From the NCBI GenBank assembly GCA_024349245.1, contig JALDNG010000020.1:21075501-21139500 (forward strand): a stretch of 64,000 nucleotides of DNA, given 5' to 3'. This DNA comes from Neodontobutis hainanensis (Eukaryota; Chordata; Actinopteri; Gobiiformes; Odontobutidae). The notes under the pieces are model-generated. The model was not told the DNA's origin, searched no databases, and saw only the letters and a list, made by a program, of their open reading frames with translations. How positions within the stretch are numbered: the first letter of the stretch is position 1; each line of letters starts with the position of its first letter. Made by a program: the position numbers and the translations under genes. Below, in pieces: positions 1 through 13,546 of the stretch.

Positions 1-659
1 GAAGTAGACCAGGGCACACACATTATTACCATGATGCATTAATACATGTAGTATAATACATACAACCACTTGCATGACTGAGTTTGGAAATATTCATCAA
101 GAAATAACAAAAACACATGGCTGCCTCTTGCCGCCTTGGGACACTCTGGTGTTTTATGGATGTGTTTTAGTGGGGGTCAGTGAACACTTCTCAAATGAGC
201 GCAGGAGAGAATACCACCAGGTTCTCTGCAGATGGAGATGTTTTTATGAAGCCCCCAGGCAGAAGACTCACTAATTATGAACGACCCAGGAAAGTGTGGC
301 TGCTCATCACCTCTGGCCCCAAATGGCCTGCAATGACCCTTCCCCTTCAATTAATTCCCACCAGGACATAGGCGTTTATAAGACGGGGAATGACCTGCTA
401 CAATACAGAACTAATATGTAACAGGCACAGAGGAGCAAGAGGAGTGCTCATAGTCAAACTCTTGCACACTTCCATTTTCCTGAAACATATTTGTGTGGTC
501 TGAAAATTACACACAAACGTTTCCTACGAAACACCATGACCAACATAGCTAGATACAGATAGAACATAGATATGAAAGTCGATTTAAAGCCCAAACACAG
601 GAACAGCTTATACTGACCTTTCACGTAATCAATATATTGTAAAAGAGGTGCCTCTAAAC
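1..659. other. Unassigned AT-rich sequence
   Basis: I see no gene, RNA or repeat that I can name. The only open frames are short (up to about 72 codons) and have no recognisable domain or codon pattern. The last 8 bases (652-659, CTCTAAAC) form the left target duplication of the next element. Confidence 0.5.
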
Positions 660-1056
660 CAGGAGTGGACAATTATTTTTTCCCAAGGGCCACATTAGAA
701 CATGCACTTGGGTGCAGGGCCAGGGCAAAAACACATTTATTTTGCTTTTAGTTTGAACTTTGAACTTTAGGCAGTTTCATCCTTCTCTGTTTTAGACCAA
801 TCTTTACAGTTTGTTTTAAAACCAGTAAAGCCAGTAAAAACTCTTTCTCATTGTGAGTAGAGAGGCTAGCTTTAGGAAAGGTTGTTACCGTTTGGATCAT
901 GTATAGTGGAATCAACTAATCTCTGCAGAATATTGTTGGAAAAAATAAAGTATATGCAGGGTAATTATCAACAAATTATTAGTAAATGCTTGGCAGGACA
1001 GATTGAAGAACCCAACGGGCTGCATGTGGCCCCCAGGCCTTAGTTTGACTGCCCTG
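660..1056. mobile_element. hAT-type MITE with target-site duplication
   Basis: A 397-bp non-autonomous DNA element. The left end begins CAGGAGTGGACAA and reaches GGGCCACAT; the reverse complement of the right end begins CAGGGCAGTCAAA and reaches GGGGGCCACAT, so the two are imperfect terminal inverted repeats. The CAGGG-plus-GGGCCACAT end is typical of hAT (Charlie-like) elements. It is flanked by CTCTAAAC (652-659) and CTTTAAAC (1057-1064), a 7/8 match to the 8-bp duplication hAT transposases make. No transposase remnant lies inside. The substitutions between the ends suggest an old copy. Confidence 0.75.
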
Positions 1057-2935
1057 CTTTAAACAGTAGCTAGTTATGAGTACACTCCAAGATAAAAGAA
1101 GCAGACAGGAGCAAAGCCAAAGACTAAACTGAGTTCCACAGACAATAGGGCCAGTGAAAATGGATTTTCTGGATTCAGTTTTCTTGTTATTAAAAAAAAA
1201 CTAGACCTTAGATATCATAAGCTTCTGGTGACACACAATTTAATATTGACAATGCACAATTTCTGGATGGTATCCGTCTGACAATAAAATCGTTTAATGT
1301 AATGTGATAAGTTTGAGTAGTTACTTTTGTTAAATTGATCCAGTAAAATAAAAGCAGGAGAGGTCCATATGCTGTTGTTCCGGCTGCTGAATGGGATGGA
1401 TGAAAATGTCAGGTGATCCATTTTTGAATTTTAAAAGACTTCCCCTACTTTAATTTCCATTTAAATATGTTGTTCCTACCTGTACCAAGCTGTGCTCTAC
1501 CAACCAGTATTACAACACAAAAGCCAGTCTGAGTGTGTGTGTGTTGCTGGAAGTATTATAAGAGCTGAATCCTTTTGATCTAGCCTTCAACCCACTCAGC
1601 TTTGCTAAACGCACAGCATCAACATGTGGGTCATAGCTGATTCATTCTTATATGATTTCAAACAATTGTACACTGTCACAAGGTTTAAAAAGAAAGTCGA
1701 ATTCTGCAAAGCTACATGCACTGTTTAACAATATTCATCAAACACACCATGAAATCAGTACAGTATCCTTGTTGCACCCTGAATGCTCAGAAGAGAGGGC
1801 GTCCCGGCATTGCTACAGAGTGGTATTATATATTATTTCTGTGTATTGTCAAAATTTGGGGTAAACATACAACTCACTATGGAAGCCAGTTCAGTCCACA
1901 AAAGTGCAATTATTTATGTAGTAGGGTTAGCTAAGTATCCCTTAAACACCCTTCTATAAAATAACGCTTTATGCCTTTAAGAGGAAGAGGAAGTTGAACT
2001 ATATCCAGGTCTTATAATGCATCCATGTGTTACCCCAGTCTGTAGTCACATTGTAGTTTGTAGAAATTTTAACACATCAAGTCCATCTGGTGTCTGGAAC
2101 ATTTTGCTTTATATTGGTGCTGAACCTTTTCATAATGTTTCAAATAATTTGTTGGTTTATTCACATCAAAAATAACAAAGCAACAAGCTGAAGAACAAGG
2201 CCATGACTGAGCAGTGATGCAGACCCAATGTGATGCAGCTCCACAGTTAGAGCCGTTACGAGTGAAGATAATTACAAACTGCAACATAAATGATGCTGTT
2301 TAGGAGACCTTTTGGTTTATCCAGTCCCTGTATACGACCAGGTGTCACCACACAAAAGGTTGACCGATTGCTTGTTCTGGAAAAAACATTAACATACAAC
2401 AGTTAAGCCTCACGCTAAATGTGACACTATCATTGACCACCATAACATTTACAATTCACAGACACATACAGAGGGGGATCTTTGCAAAATGAAAATTACG
2501 AGACAATGAAGACGTAATGGCCGTATTAATGGGATCAAACACCCACAAAAGAAGCAAATCCAATGGCTGGGATGTTTATTCTCTTGTTCTGATTTCCACA
2601 CCTGAACTATGTGGGTGTAATAATAGGATTCCAGTGCTGTATGTAAATCCCGTGCATTAATAACACACAGAGGGTCAACGTAACGCTGCCTGCCTATGAG
2701 CTTTTACTTCAACCTCAAAATATAATATTCCAAAAGCACTCTCTGTCCATCCTATTTGCACTCATAGACAAACACAGGCTGTTAAACTGAAAATAATCAT
2801 CCAACAGACTTTAATATTACCCCTGAGTAACAAGCTTTGCAGCACAACATCCCTCAGTTAGTTTATCTTTTTTTTTTTTTGACTTACAAAATTATACCTT
2901 GAAGCATCTTAACAGAAGCGGTGTTTCCAAGGCAA
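1057..2935. other. Unassigned intergenic sequence
   Basis: No coding region, RNA gene or named repeat seen. Open frames of 60-72 codons on both strands are of chance length. A T-run sits at about 2869-2880. Confidence 0.45.
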
Positions 2936-3490
2936 ATCGTTATCGCCGTTCTTCAAAGAGGAGCCAAATAACTCCAATGAAGAAAGTAGGGAGGGAAGGT
3001 GAAGATTGAGAGCAGAATGTGTAAAAGGAGTTCATGTAGTGGCGGTAGGAAGAAGTGCTCTCCAGAAGGCCATAAGGTAAACTCGATGGGAACTCTGACT
3101 CCCAGCCGGTGGTATTGAAAAGGCGGGCTATAGCAGTAATGAAAGAAATGCAATAATAATGCAATAACGCCGCTCGGGTGAGTCAGCTGGGCCTCGAGCA
3201 CTTTCTCTGCTGTGCAGCAGATGACCTGGTTTCTTAGCTGTTCCCACTGCAAACATGCGGCCAAGGTGCGAGCCATCAATAATAAATACACGCTCTTACT
3301 GTTGCCACCGGCCCCTGAGCTGCAGCAGCGGCTGGGACAGAGCCTTATTAAAGCCTCTCTCGCCTGTTATTGTTTAGCCCGGCAAGAAAGTGGGATTATG
3401 AAAAATAGCACAACACAGAAAGAGCGAGGATGGGCACCATGTCAGACAGTGACTACTAAATTGCAACTGTCCTTGGTGCAGAATTAGGGC
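2936..3490. other. Possible conserved non-coding block (unproven)
   Basis: This stretch is less AT-rich and more complex than its surroundings, with no low-complexity runs. It mixes GC-rich parts with AT-rich transcription-factor-like words such as CAATAATAAATACACG and GCCTTATTAAAG. The overlapping short open frames (for example 2953-3291 minus and 3212-3487 plus) have no recognisable domain. The composition resembles vertebrate enhancers near developmental genes, but that is an impression: only alignment to other fish could show it. Confidence 0.2.
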
Positions 3491-4401
3491 GGCGCTGTTC
3501 ACTGTCACTGCATGTGATGTTCGGGCCTCTTGTTGCTATGGTAAAGAGGAAGTTCCACAAGAAGCTTAGACTATTAACTCATATTGTATTTCATTTTTGA
3601 TGGAAAAGTTTATCTTTCTCTAACACCAAATTGTGCAGTTTGGGTTAACATCGATCAACAACTCGTGTCAAAATCATACATTGCCAAGCCACTGGTCAAA
3701 GGTTGTTTAGTGAAACAGGATCAAATATGAGTAATCACACGTCATAGTATACCAGGACCATGTAAACAAATTCATACAACTTATTTTATGCTCTTTTAGA
3801 AACTGTGAAATCCAGCACGTTTTCTTCTTTTAAACTCGTCTAGTCCTCATTTGAACACTCAAGTTTATATCTGACTGAATTGTGAACGGTGTAACAGGAA
3901 TTAAGTCTCAGGTCATGTGACATATATGGCTCTCAGTACACAGCACAAAGAAATTAGACTTACGCAAAGCTCCAACAATTATACTCAACCACCACTAGTA
4001 AAATTTGCAGGCACTGTTCAATCCGTGGTTTGCAATTAAACAGTATCCTTGAACAGCCTGAACAGAGAACAAAAAGACAAAGCATCTTCTGTTTTTTAAA
4101 GTATGTCCAGAAGCCTTCTTTCTGATCCCTTGGTGTTATGACCACCAGTATGACTGAGAACCTCCACTATTGTCAAACCCTTATTATATATGCATAAGGC
4201 CTTGTCTGCCTTTAGTTCATCATGTATATTGTTCAGTCAAAAGTGCCATTTGGTATGCAGCTAGATCTTAAGGATTTCATAGACCCCCTTCTACAAAATG
4301 CTGGACTATCTTTTAAATGGCCGACAGACTGCAGGCTTGTGACAACCTCTTAAAAGGGGTGAAAAACTTTGTGTGACCTCTTCAGTTTTGGTCACTTTAG
4401 C
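3491..4401. other. Unassigned intergenic sequence
   Basis: No gene or repeat recognised. Short chance open frames only. Confidence 0.45.
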
Positions 4402-5125
4402 CTAATCTGATCTAGACGCACTGTAGAGACTGTATCTCAGGTTCTTGTATGAGTGATGTGGGTATGTGCTGTGGCTGATGTGGAACTCCGGAGGAACTGT
4501 TTGTCCCTGCACCAGCTTCGTAATCACTACCATAAAAAAAAACAAGAGGCAACAAGAGACAAGCAACCGGCAGTAAATGACACGTCCTCCCAGCACTCAC
4601 ATAACTCGGCCCATCCATCAGTCACCCTCTGCTCACACATCTTCTCTCTCCACACTCTCCGTACTACAGTCCTGACTTGTAGCTTTTCTCTCCGGGGAAG
4701 AATAACTTGCATGGACAGAGGGAGTGATTGAGCCAGGTCACCATGTGATGTTTATTTCTAATAAAATTGGTGCTGACGTAGAGGTAGCCTGAACTACAGC
4801 CAATTGATGAATGGCCATATAATATCACAACTTCACATTTTCGCTCTGTTTGAGACAAGCCATGTGTCTCATCATAAAGACCCTGAAATTCATCCACAGT
4901 CCTCAGTCCTAAATTTACTTTTGCTACAGCAGGCTCCAACAGATCGATTTTACACCATATTTCTGTAAATGACGGTTTCTGTGTCAAAGTTCTGTGATCC
5001 TTGCTGAGAGAAGGGCCAAAGGACACACAGAGGTGAGAGAAGGAAGTACAGGAAGACATAATGATGATCTGATCTCTGGTCTGATCCTGCTCAAAGTCAA
5101 TCTGATGGACGTTGCCTTCAGCTAA
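4402..5125 (-). other. Weak candidate for a fragment of a membrane-protein gene
   Basis: On the minus strand an open frame runs from about 5125 to 4664 (about 155 codons after a possible splice site). Just upstream is a good-looking 3' splice acceptor: a pyrimidine-rich run followed by ATTTAG at about 5121. Further along the same strand (4618-4402) another frame has a hydrophobic stretch (LLVSCCLLFFFMVVITKL) and then a short tail ending YSLYSASRSD. This could be an extracellular exon followed by a transmembrane exon. I recognise no family, the length is near what chance can produce in 64 kb, and no donor site was confirmed. It may be a decayed gene or nothing. Confidence 0.15.
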
Positions 5126-5461
5126 ATGAAAGAAGAAAATCAAATATAGAGTTTTCAAACTCCTTCATTCAGGATCCAGTAAGAAGCACTTAGGAAGGTG
5201 AGCGCTGAGATAATCAAAATTGTTCCTTGTGTTCCTGAGTGTCTATAGACCTCTGGGAAATTATGTCACATAACTCCAATTCAGGCCACTGGCAGGAAAG
5301 TGACATCTGATTATGCAGTTTAAGTATTAAGACAATTTTCACAAATGCATTGTGTGGCATGTCCCCTTTTTAGGGGGAAAAAAGATCAAAAAGGGGAAAA
5401 CCTATAAAGAGGTGCAAAAAATTATAGGTTGTTCAGTTAAAATGATCTCCAATGCCTTAAA

Positions 5462-6355
5462 ATGGAGAGCAAAACCACAGAGACGTGGAAGAAAACAGTA
5501 GACAACCATCAAAATGGATTGAAGAATAACCAGAATTTCTCCTGGATTATCAAAGACAGTCTGGAGTTACCTGTAAATACTGCTAATCTATTTCAACAAT
5601 TTGCCAAAGAATACATCAACTGGCCTAAAGAGAAATGGAGAAATATTTTGAGGACTGATGAGAGTAAAATTGTTCTTTTTGGGTCCAAGGGCCACAGACA
5701 GTTTGTGAGACGACCCCCAAACTCTGAATTCAAGCCACAGTACACAGTGAAGTCAGTGAAGACAGTGAAGCAAGCATCATGAAATGGGCATGTTTCTTAC
5801 TATGGTAAATTTTACAAATATATTTTTTGACATTTGGTTCTAATGCTGGTGTGACCTTGTGTGCTTTTATCCTGTTGTTCTCTGATGTCTGTATGTTTAA
5901 GTTACGTATGTTGTAACGGCAACTGTAGTTGCGACTACGTATGTTATGTTGGTATGTCTGTACAATGTTCTATTTCATTTTCCTGAAGATCATGTGGCTT
6001 GTATTCTCTGTTGTGTCTTTATTGCGTGTGTATGTAATATGATCAGCACAAGACTAGTTTCCCCTTGGGGACCAATAAAGGCTATCTTGAATCTCTTGGA
6101 ATGAATCTTGAATGGTGTTGGCCTATTTATTGCATACCAGGGATCATGGATCAGTTTGCATGTGTCAAAATAATTGAAGAGGTCATGTTGCCTTATGCTG
6201 AAGAGGACATGCCCTTGAAATGGTTGTTTCAACAAGACAATGACCCCAAACACACAGTGAACAAGCAAAGTCTTGGTTCCAAACCAACAAAATTAATGTT
6301 ATGGAGTGGCCAGCCCAATCCCCGAACCTTAATCCAATCGAAAAGCTGTTTTTGA
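5462..6355 (+). pseudogene. Tc1 transposase pseudogene
   Basis: Remnant DDE-type transposase that would cut and paste Tc1 DNA at TA sites. It is non-functional: internally shortened between codons for the N-terminal helix-turn-helix part and the catalytic core, interrupted by a 305-bp insertion, and out of frame between the two main open parts (5462-5782 and 6065-6355) and again near the third acidic residue. Family assignment rests on the TDES, QQDND and WP-QSP-LNPIE blocks. Confidence 0.8.
5807..6111 (+). mobile_element. LINE 3' end inserted in the Tc1 element
   Basis: A 305-bp insertion inside the Tc1 transposase. Both sides carry ATGGT (5802-5806 and 6112-6116); removing the insert restores the expected Tc1 reading. 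The 3' end has TTTCCCCTTGGGGACCAATA followed by AAGG and short TCTTGAAT-like repeats, the usual 3' terminus of CR1/Rex1-type fish LINEs. Only the non-coding tail is present, as expected for a strongly 5'-truncated retrotransposition. It must be younger than the Tc1 copy. Confidence 0.7.
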
Positions 6356-6797
6356 AGCAAAACCAAGAAATGTAAATGAATTGTGGAATGTTGTTAAAGA
6401 ATCATGGAGTTGAATAACAGCTGAGAGGTGCCACAAGTTGGTGCCACACAGATGTGAACCAGTTTTAACAAACTGTGGTCATACAACTAATTATTAGTTT
6501 AGTGATTCACAGGATTGCTAAATCCTAGAAACAAATATGTTTGCACAAAATAGTTTTGAGTTCGTGCAGTCAACAGCAGACACTGCTATTTTTTTTTATC
6601 ACACCCCTTTCAACTAATTGCTTAATTGCACAGCCTTAAGAGCGTTCATATTATGAATGCTGGGTCATGTTTGTTTTCTGAGAATTTACTGCACCTACTG
6701 GTAACTTGTTTGCCATTTAGCAAAAATAAATATACTAAACATCTGGATTTTTCTGGTTAGTTACATTGTACTGCTATTATTTTGAACAATACAGTAC

Positions 6798-7930
<1,133 letters not shown>

Positions 7931-8248
7931 TTGACAATTTGTCAAACCCACATAAAGTCTCATGAGTATTTGGGTTGGGAAAAATGTTTCCTTTAACTTT
8001 GTTTGATGCTGCTTAACACTGATGGACAACAAATGGCACAATTACATTTGTTTAGATCTAGGCGACATATTAAAACAGCGATGCAAAGTTCATTAGAATT
8101 AATGTTTACCTTTTTGTGTTTTAGAAACTGGAACGGGTGTCCAGTGAAAAAAATAAAAATAAACAAAGCATTCCCACTGACAGATGTACACACTGTGTTG
8201 CCATCTCAACGTGTAATACATTAAATGTCAGAAGCTGATGTTTTAGAT

Positions 8249-8450
8249 CAGGGGTCATCAACTACATTTGCTCAAGGGCCAGCTTGTTTCTTTAAAGTGC
8301 CGCAGAAAGCCAGACTTTCAAATTAATATATAAATAAATACATACTGTTAAATATAATTTCTTGTTTGTTTATTTCTTAAACTTAAATTTAAATTCTACA
8401 TGAATCTGTACACAACTTTAAGATAGACACCCAAGCTCTTTACTCTCAGT
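8249..8450. mobile_element. hAT-type element, left-end fragment
   Basis: Begins CAGGGGTCATCAACTAC and continues to GCTCAAGGGCCAG, the layout of many vertebrate hAT termini. The matching right end (CTGGCCC...GACCCCTG) is not found, so only a left fragment remains, abutting the next small element. Confidence 0.5.
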
Positions 8451-8580
8451 GGCCCTCATTTATCAAAGGTGCATAAAAACAGGTGCAGATATGTGCGTAA
8501 AAGTGGTCATACATGTGGGATTTATGAAACTGTGTGTACCAGGCCAATCCTGGTGTACACTGTTGATAAATCCAGAGGGC
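8451..8580. mobile_element. Small inverted-repeat element (MITE), 130 bp
   Basis: The left end GGCCCTCATTTATCAA is mirrored at the right by TTGATAAATCCAGAGGGC. The interior has GTGCATAAAAACAGGTGCAG-like words typical of fish 'ATTTATCAA' elements. No target duplication is obvious and no coding sequence is present. Confidence 0.5.
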
Positions 8581-11500
8581 TGAAACTGGCCTGATTTGAA
8601 GGAAATGCTTCTAAATATTCACTGTTCAGGTGGACTCACCCAGAGTTTACGACATTGATGCATGAAATACGGCAAAAAGAGATCCTTCCTTGAGCAGAAA
8701 ATGACAAATAAATACTCCAAGATGAAAGATTATATTGTTTTTTGAGGCTAAAATATTTGAAGAAAGTATATATTACAAATTTATATTATATATATTACAT
8801 ATTTGATGTGTAACTTTTAATATTGTCATAGTTCTTTAAGAAAAACATAATAATGATATTACGTTAAACAATAAGCACTAAAGTAAAAAAGCTGGACTGG
8901 AGCCCTAAATTGTCCCAAGACCGACTCCGAGCCCCAGACCTCAGTGGAGGCAGCAAGGGGCACCTGCTGATACTTTTGTGACCTTTTTGCAAAGTGCATT
9001 TACCGGAGGCAGGAAAGACAAAATGTAGACAGGTTTGTAACAGAGTGAACCTCTGGCCTGCAGCGAACGCCCTATCGCCGGGTCTGACAGTGCATAAAAT
9101 AATTACTTTAAAGTTAAGCCTCTTTGCCAACACAGATTACTGCTCATGTTCTCTCTGTTCTCTGTGACGGGATATTTACATTACTTTTTGTCCATTTTGG
9201 AGAGAGTAAAGCTCAGATGCAGACTTTGTTAATCTCGTCCGTGTGGCGCCAACCTGACCCGGTCTGTGCAGCAGGGGAGACACAGACAGTGCGCAAGTGA
9301 ACACCTTTTGCTTAAGTGGATATAAATCACTATTTCCATTGAGCAAAGTTTAAAATTGTGCTGATATTGTGCATATCCACCTCCTGAACTGACTTTGTGA
9401 CAGTGAAAGGAGGGAGGTGTGTGTTTCACTCCAAGGCCGTCTGGAGGAGCATTGTGGACCGTTCCCAAGATGGCATTAGTTTCAAGTCCTGGCTGGGGCG
9501 TTGGATGGAAAATTGTGGAGGGCCAGTTAATGATCACTGTTTTAGATCCTTCATTTACATTACATTTGATAAATTCTGTGCTGTCCTTAGAGCTAAGAGT
9601 CACACTAAAAAAACAGGCTGGAAACACTCTAGATGTCTAAGGCAGGAGATGTTTATTCACAGTGATTACAGACAGTGAAAACTCAGTACTGTAGTAGCGA
9701 CCTATCAAATCTGACTATGCTTCTGGTAGGTTAGAAAGCCTTAATAGCCATAACAAGGCAAAAATGTTACATAATTATTCTTATTTGTTACATAAGAATA
9801 CATAATTATGGAAGGGCCTGGAGTCAGGTTGTCCATGATTTATCAAGAGCTGAGGTTGGCACAACCTTGATGTCATTATAAGCTAACCTGACCAGTCTAT
9901 GGCCTGACCAGACAACTTTGTGGGCCACAAGTGAGGGTAAACACGTTAAGTTGACATTTTAACATAGTTCATTAACTGTTTTATCCTGTATGTAGACACA
10001 TGTTTGTTGCAATTCAAACAGACTCTGGTACGGTTTCTCTGTTAGTGCGGTTTGCTTGGATAAATAAATAGAAATCAAATAAATGCTCCAGATGAACCTC
10101 AGTGCGTACCAAACACATGCACTCAAGTGTGAACCTCACACATAGACAAGCTCCTATTCAAGAAAAAAGGGGGAACAAACATTGTCAGTGAGCAAAGTCA
10201 TGTGGCTTTATCACAGGAGTTCAAGAGGGTCTGATATGGGCGAGTATCAAACACTGGCATCAGTATCAGTACAACCCCATTTTAAAGCCAATAACGCCAT
10301 ACTTTTGTAGTTTATGCAGTAGTGTGAAGAGATTAGCCTCACTTCTTTATGCATGCCTTCATTTCACATTTAACTTTCATTCCAGGAAAAAGCAATGGAA
10401 AAATATTATGTATGTTTTTTACATTATGCAAAACAGTTCAATGATCTAACCACTGTATGATTCCATGCGGCAGGGTTATGAAAACACACAGCAGCTTGAC
10501 TGATGAATTTTGGTTTTCCTTCTGCAGGAAGCCCAGCAGAACTTCTAATCATGTCGACTTCAGCATTAATAATGTAGGAGCCTTTATCTTTCCTCTCTGA
10601 CCTCTTAAATCACAATCACAAAGCTGCCGGTCGTGAACTCTAGACCCTCCTCCTTCGCTTTGCTTTCTCTTCATCCATTCCTCTTCATTACCTACAATCT
10701 TATCTCCACTTCCATTTTTTCAGAAGGATTATTCACAGAAGAAAAGGGAGTCCCCTGTTGGAGAGCTAAATGCATTTTCTTGGACTATTAGTTAGGATCA
10801 GTAAAGGCGTCACACATTCTGACAACAAATCGACTCCTTGGAGATATTCAACAAAGCACAGGCCCCAAACGAGTGACCAAAATGCAATGTCAGGCTATTG
10901 TTTGGAAGATTTGCAACATTAGCCATTTTTCAAAGTTATGTGTTGGGGAATATGTGCGTGTGTTTGTGTGTGTTTTTGGGCAACTGCAAATGAGAAAATC
11001 TGATGAATTGTCTCATCTGTGGCATCCATCAGCAATGGAGTGATTTATGGGGTTAATAACAGTCTATTCACAAGCCCGCAGTCCTGTTGGTGTTTTTTGT
11101 TTGTTTGTGGCACAGTGACAGAAATACTACAACCCAACCACCCGTCCTCATTCATAAACCCATAACGCCATCTACACTGAAGTCCGCACCAGGTGCCATA
11201 GGAGCATTTTAATGTGGAAGGTGAGGCCGGAATGGTGGCCTCTGTGGGGAATTCTATTTGAAAAAAGTGAAATTTATTCTTTCTAAAGAGATGACGCAAC
11301 GCGGCTCATCTCGTTACCTAAAGAGACAGGTGACCTGAACAATAAAAGTGATATTCTTAGACTTAGCCTGACCGTTTATAGAACAAAGCTAACAGACAAT
11401 GAACCAAATCCTTCACAGGGCTAGTGTTTGTTGCACTGATATTAATACTATGTTTATTGAAACATGTAAGCAACGTAAGGAAACAGCTGCAGAGAGTACA

Positions 11501-12274
11501 AGGCACGGTGGTCGCATCATCAGAAGAGAGCATGAAAGCGTTTCAGCAACCTGAAGATGCCACTAGGGTTCCTGGACTATTGGCACTGGGTGTGAAATCT
11601 AGGAGGTTGGGGTTTTGTTTGCAGTCAGGTCAAGCAGGTTTGAACGCCATACAGTCTGTACAAGAATTTATCTGTGACCAACTGTGGGCCGTCTTTCAGC
11701 AACAAATTTTATAGTATGTATTCAGCGTCTATGTATCACAGTTAATTGGACATTGATGCTGATGTTTTTGGCTGTAAACTTGTGTAAAATGATATAGTCT
11801 ACAGCTAAACACAAGAAAACACATAATTCAATCACCTCAAAATGGCACACCTTGCATTTGTCTAAAATAAACATTAAGTTCCACTACTGTCTTTCTACAG
11901 CTGATAAATAAACAACAACTAAACAACTTATTTTATTTTGTTTCTGTGTTTTTAAAGTGGCCTCATCTTTAGACCTATTTCCTGTTGTTTTGTTTAGACA
12001 CAACAGCATGTTCTTAAAAGGCTACTGTAAAGGAGTGAGAGGTATGGAATTGCAATCTCCAATGTCACCCCCAAATGTCTACACACCCTACGTTTGATGC
12101 CTCATTTTACCTTCCTTTAAATTAAGGATGTTAACTCCTCTGTCTCACCTCAAAAAGGTCTCACTACAGTAGAACAGGACCTGCGTTCACCAAGCACTAA
12201 AGAAAACATGAAGCCTATTTCATACGTAAAGCCATCATACGGAGATTTAGATCATTTTTCACAAAAAAACAAGC
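8581..12274. other. Unassigned intergenic sequence with one hairpin
   Basis: No gene or named repeat over about 3.7 kb. A short imperfect hairpin pairs CATAATTATTCTTAT (9770-9784) with ATAAGAATACATAATTATG (9792-9810). Frames such as 9229-9627 minus (132 codons) and 11424-11714 plus (96 codons) carry no recognisable domain. The block 10500-11290 is less simple in sequence and might hold regulatory DNA, but nothing specific supports that. Confidence 0.35.
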
Positions 12275-12553
12275 TAGGCCACCACTGTCACACAGTCAAG
12301 AAGCCCTGGGATCTCAGGAAATATATTGAACTGACTCAAGAGAGATATGCTGCTGTAACTGCTGCAAAAGGTGGACACACAAATATTAAAATGAAAAAAA
12401 AACTCTTATTTGATAGCTGTCGTGACTTGAACTTGAACGTGAACTCAGAGCATGCTTCATCATAATGAAATCAAATCATGTTCTGGAGGCAAAAAGGGTC
12501 AATATTTTCAGATCTGTTGTGTGTTCAAATCATTTTGGCCACCACTGTATGTG
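12275..12553 (+). mobile_element. Tc1/mariner 3' fragment
   Basis: The reading at about 12322-12390 (ELTQERYAAVTAAKGGHTN) matches the C-terminal end of Tc1-type transposases, where '...AVIAAKGGHT' is usual. The fragment ends with TTTTGGCCACCACTGTATGT (12533-12552), the reverse of the common fish Tc1 terminus with GTGGTGGCCAAAA. The rest of the transposase and the left end are missing or unrecognisable. Confidence 0.65.
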
Positions 12554-13244
12554 ACAATATACTGAGGCAAAAAATCAAAGAAAGAGTTTTCTTTGATTTT
12601 GATTGATTCTTTGAAAAGCAAGAAATGGACTATGTCTCATTCTACCTCTACACAGCAGAATGAATTTATGTAGAATTTATGTTGTTCATGCATATATGTA
12701 CACAAACACTCACATACAGTATTCACATATGACACTGTGGGCAAATCAGTGTTCAAGGTGAACACTGGGATGAAAATCTCCATTTAGTAAATAAATGGTA
12801 AATGGCTGCATTTCTGTATCAGTGCTGGCTTTTAAAACCACTGAAACTATAGCCTCCTCTGCAGCAGACAACAATACCATTAAGTGACACCAACCCCACT
12901 TTTGCAGTTGGAAGTCTACCATTACAACCACCAGTAGGTAGAGTCCAGAATAATATACCTTAGTCTAGATTCTGCCAGTCTCAAGAAATTACACAAACAG
13001 TGCATCAGTGCCTGCTGGGAACTAAGCACAAAGGCTTTTGTGTAGTCAAAAAACTTCTCTCAATTTATTTGCATATCCTGCATATCATTGTCATTTGTCT
13101 CTTTAATGTTTATGTTAATGTTTAAAGTCTCATCTGATTTAAATATATCCCCTAGAGACGGTGCCTTGTTGCTTCTGAGAAGCCTTATGGAGCAACAGAG
13201 CAAAGGCTAAAAGTCACTTCAAATCTTTTGTTCTAAATGTTACT
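12554..13244. other. Unassigned intergenic sequence
   Basis: No gene recognised. The words AAATGGTAAATGGCTGC at about 12790 resemble the tail of the SINE family found elsewhere in the window, but too little matches to call it. Confidence 0.4.
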
Positions 13245-13322
13245 CTGAATGGTAAAAGGCATTCATACAGCACTTTTTCTTACCCTTCTCGGTCACCCAA
13301 AGCACTTTCCATCATGCTTCTA
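13245..13322 (-). mobile_element. SINE tail fragment
   Basis: Shares AATGGTAAAAGGCATTCATA, GGTCACCCAAAGCACTTT and CATCATGCTTC order with the longer minus-strand SINE at 47314-47655. It contains only the 3' (tail) part. Confidence 0.5.
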
Positions 13323-13372
13323 TTCCCACAGTGCAGTGGCTCAGGAGGTACTACCTCGGAGTGAGAGTTTTT

Positions 13373-13532
<160 letters not shown>

Positions 13533-13546
13533 TCTACGATACTGTA

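Larger units (their letters stand above)
5336..6797 (+). mobile_element. Tc1/mariner element, degraded, split by a LINE tail
   Basis: A decayed Tc1-like DNA transposon. The transposase reads in pieces on the plus strand. At 5462-5782 the first catalytic-acid block appears (RTDESKIVLFGSKGH). After the insertion at 5807-6111, it resumes with the second-acid block FQQDNDPKHT (about 6229-6258). The third block is WPAQSPNLNPIEK (about 6307-6345), where the usual PDLNP has become PNLNP but the final E is kept. A frameshift follows at about 6350. The N-terminal DNA-binding half is shortened. The right inverted repeat lies at 6763-6796, with TGCTATTATTTTGAACAA, the reverse of a common fish Tc1 end. 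I could not find the left inverted repeat, so the left boundary is approximate. Confidence 0.8.

Noticed and set aside
9229..9627. 132-codon minus frame as an exon
   Set aside because: No domain, no convincing splice sites, and of a length expected by chance in 64 kb.
12725..12930. SINE copy based on AAATGGTAAATGGCTGC
   Set aside because: Only about 20 bases match; the rest does not follow the SINE body.
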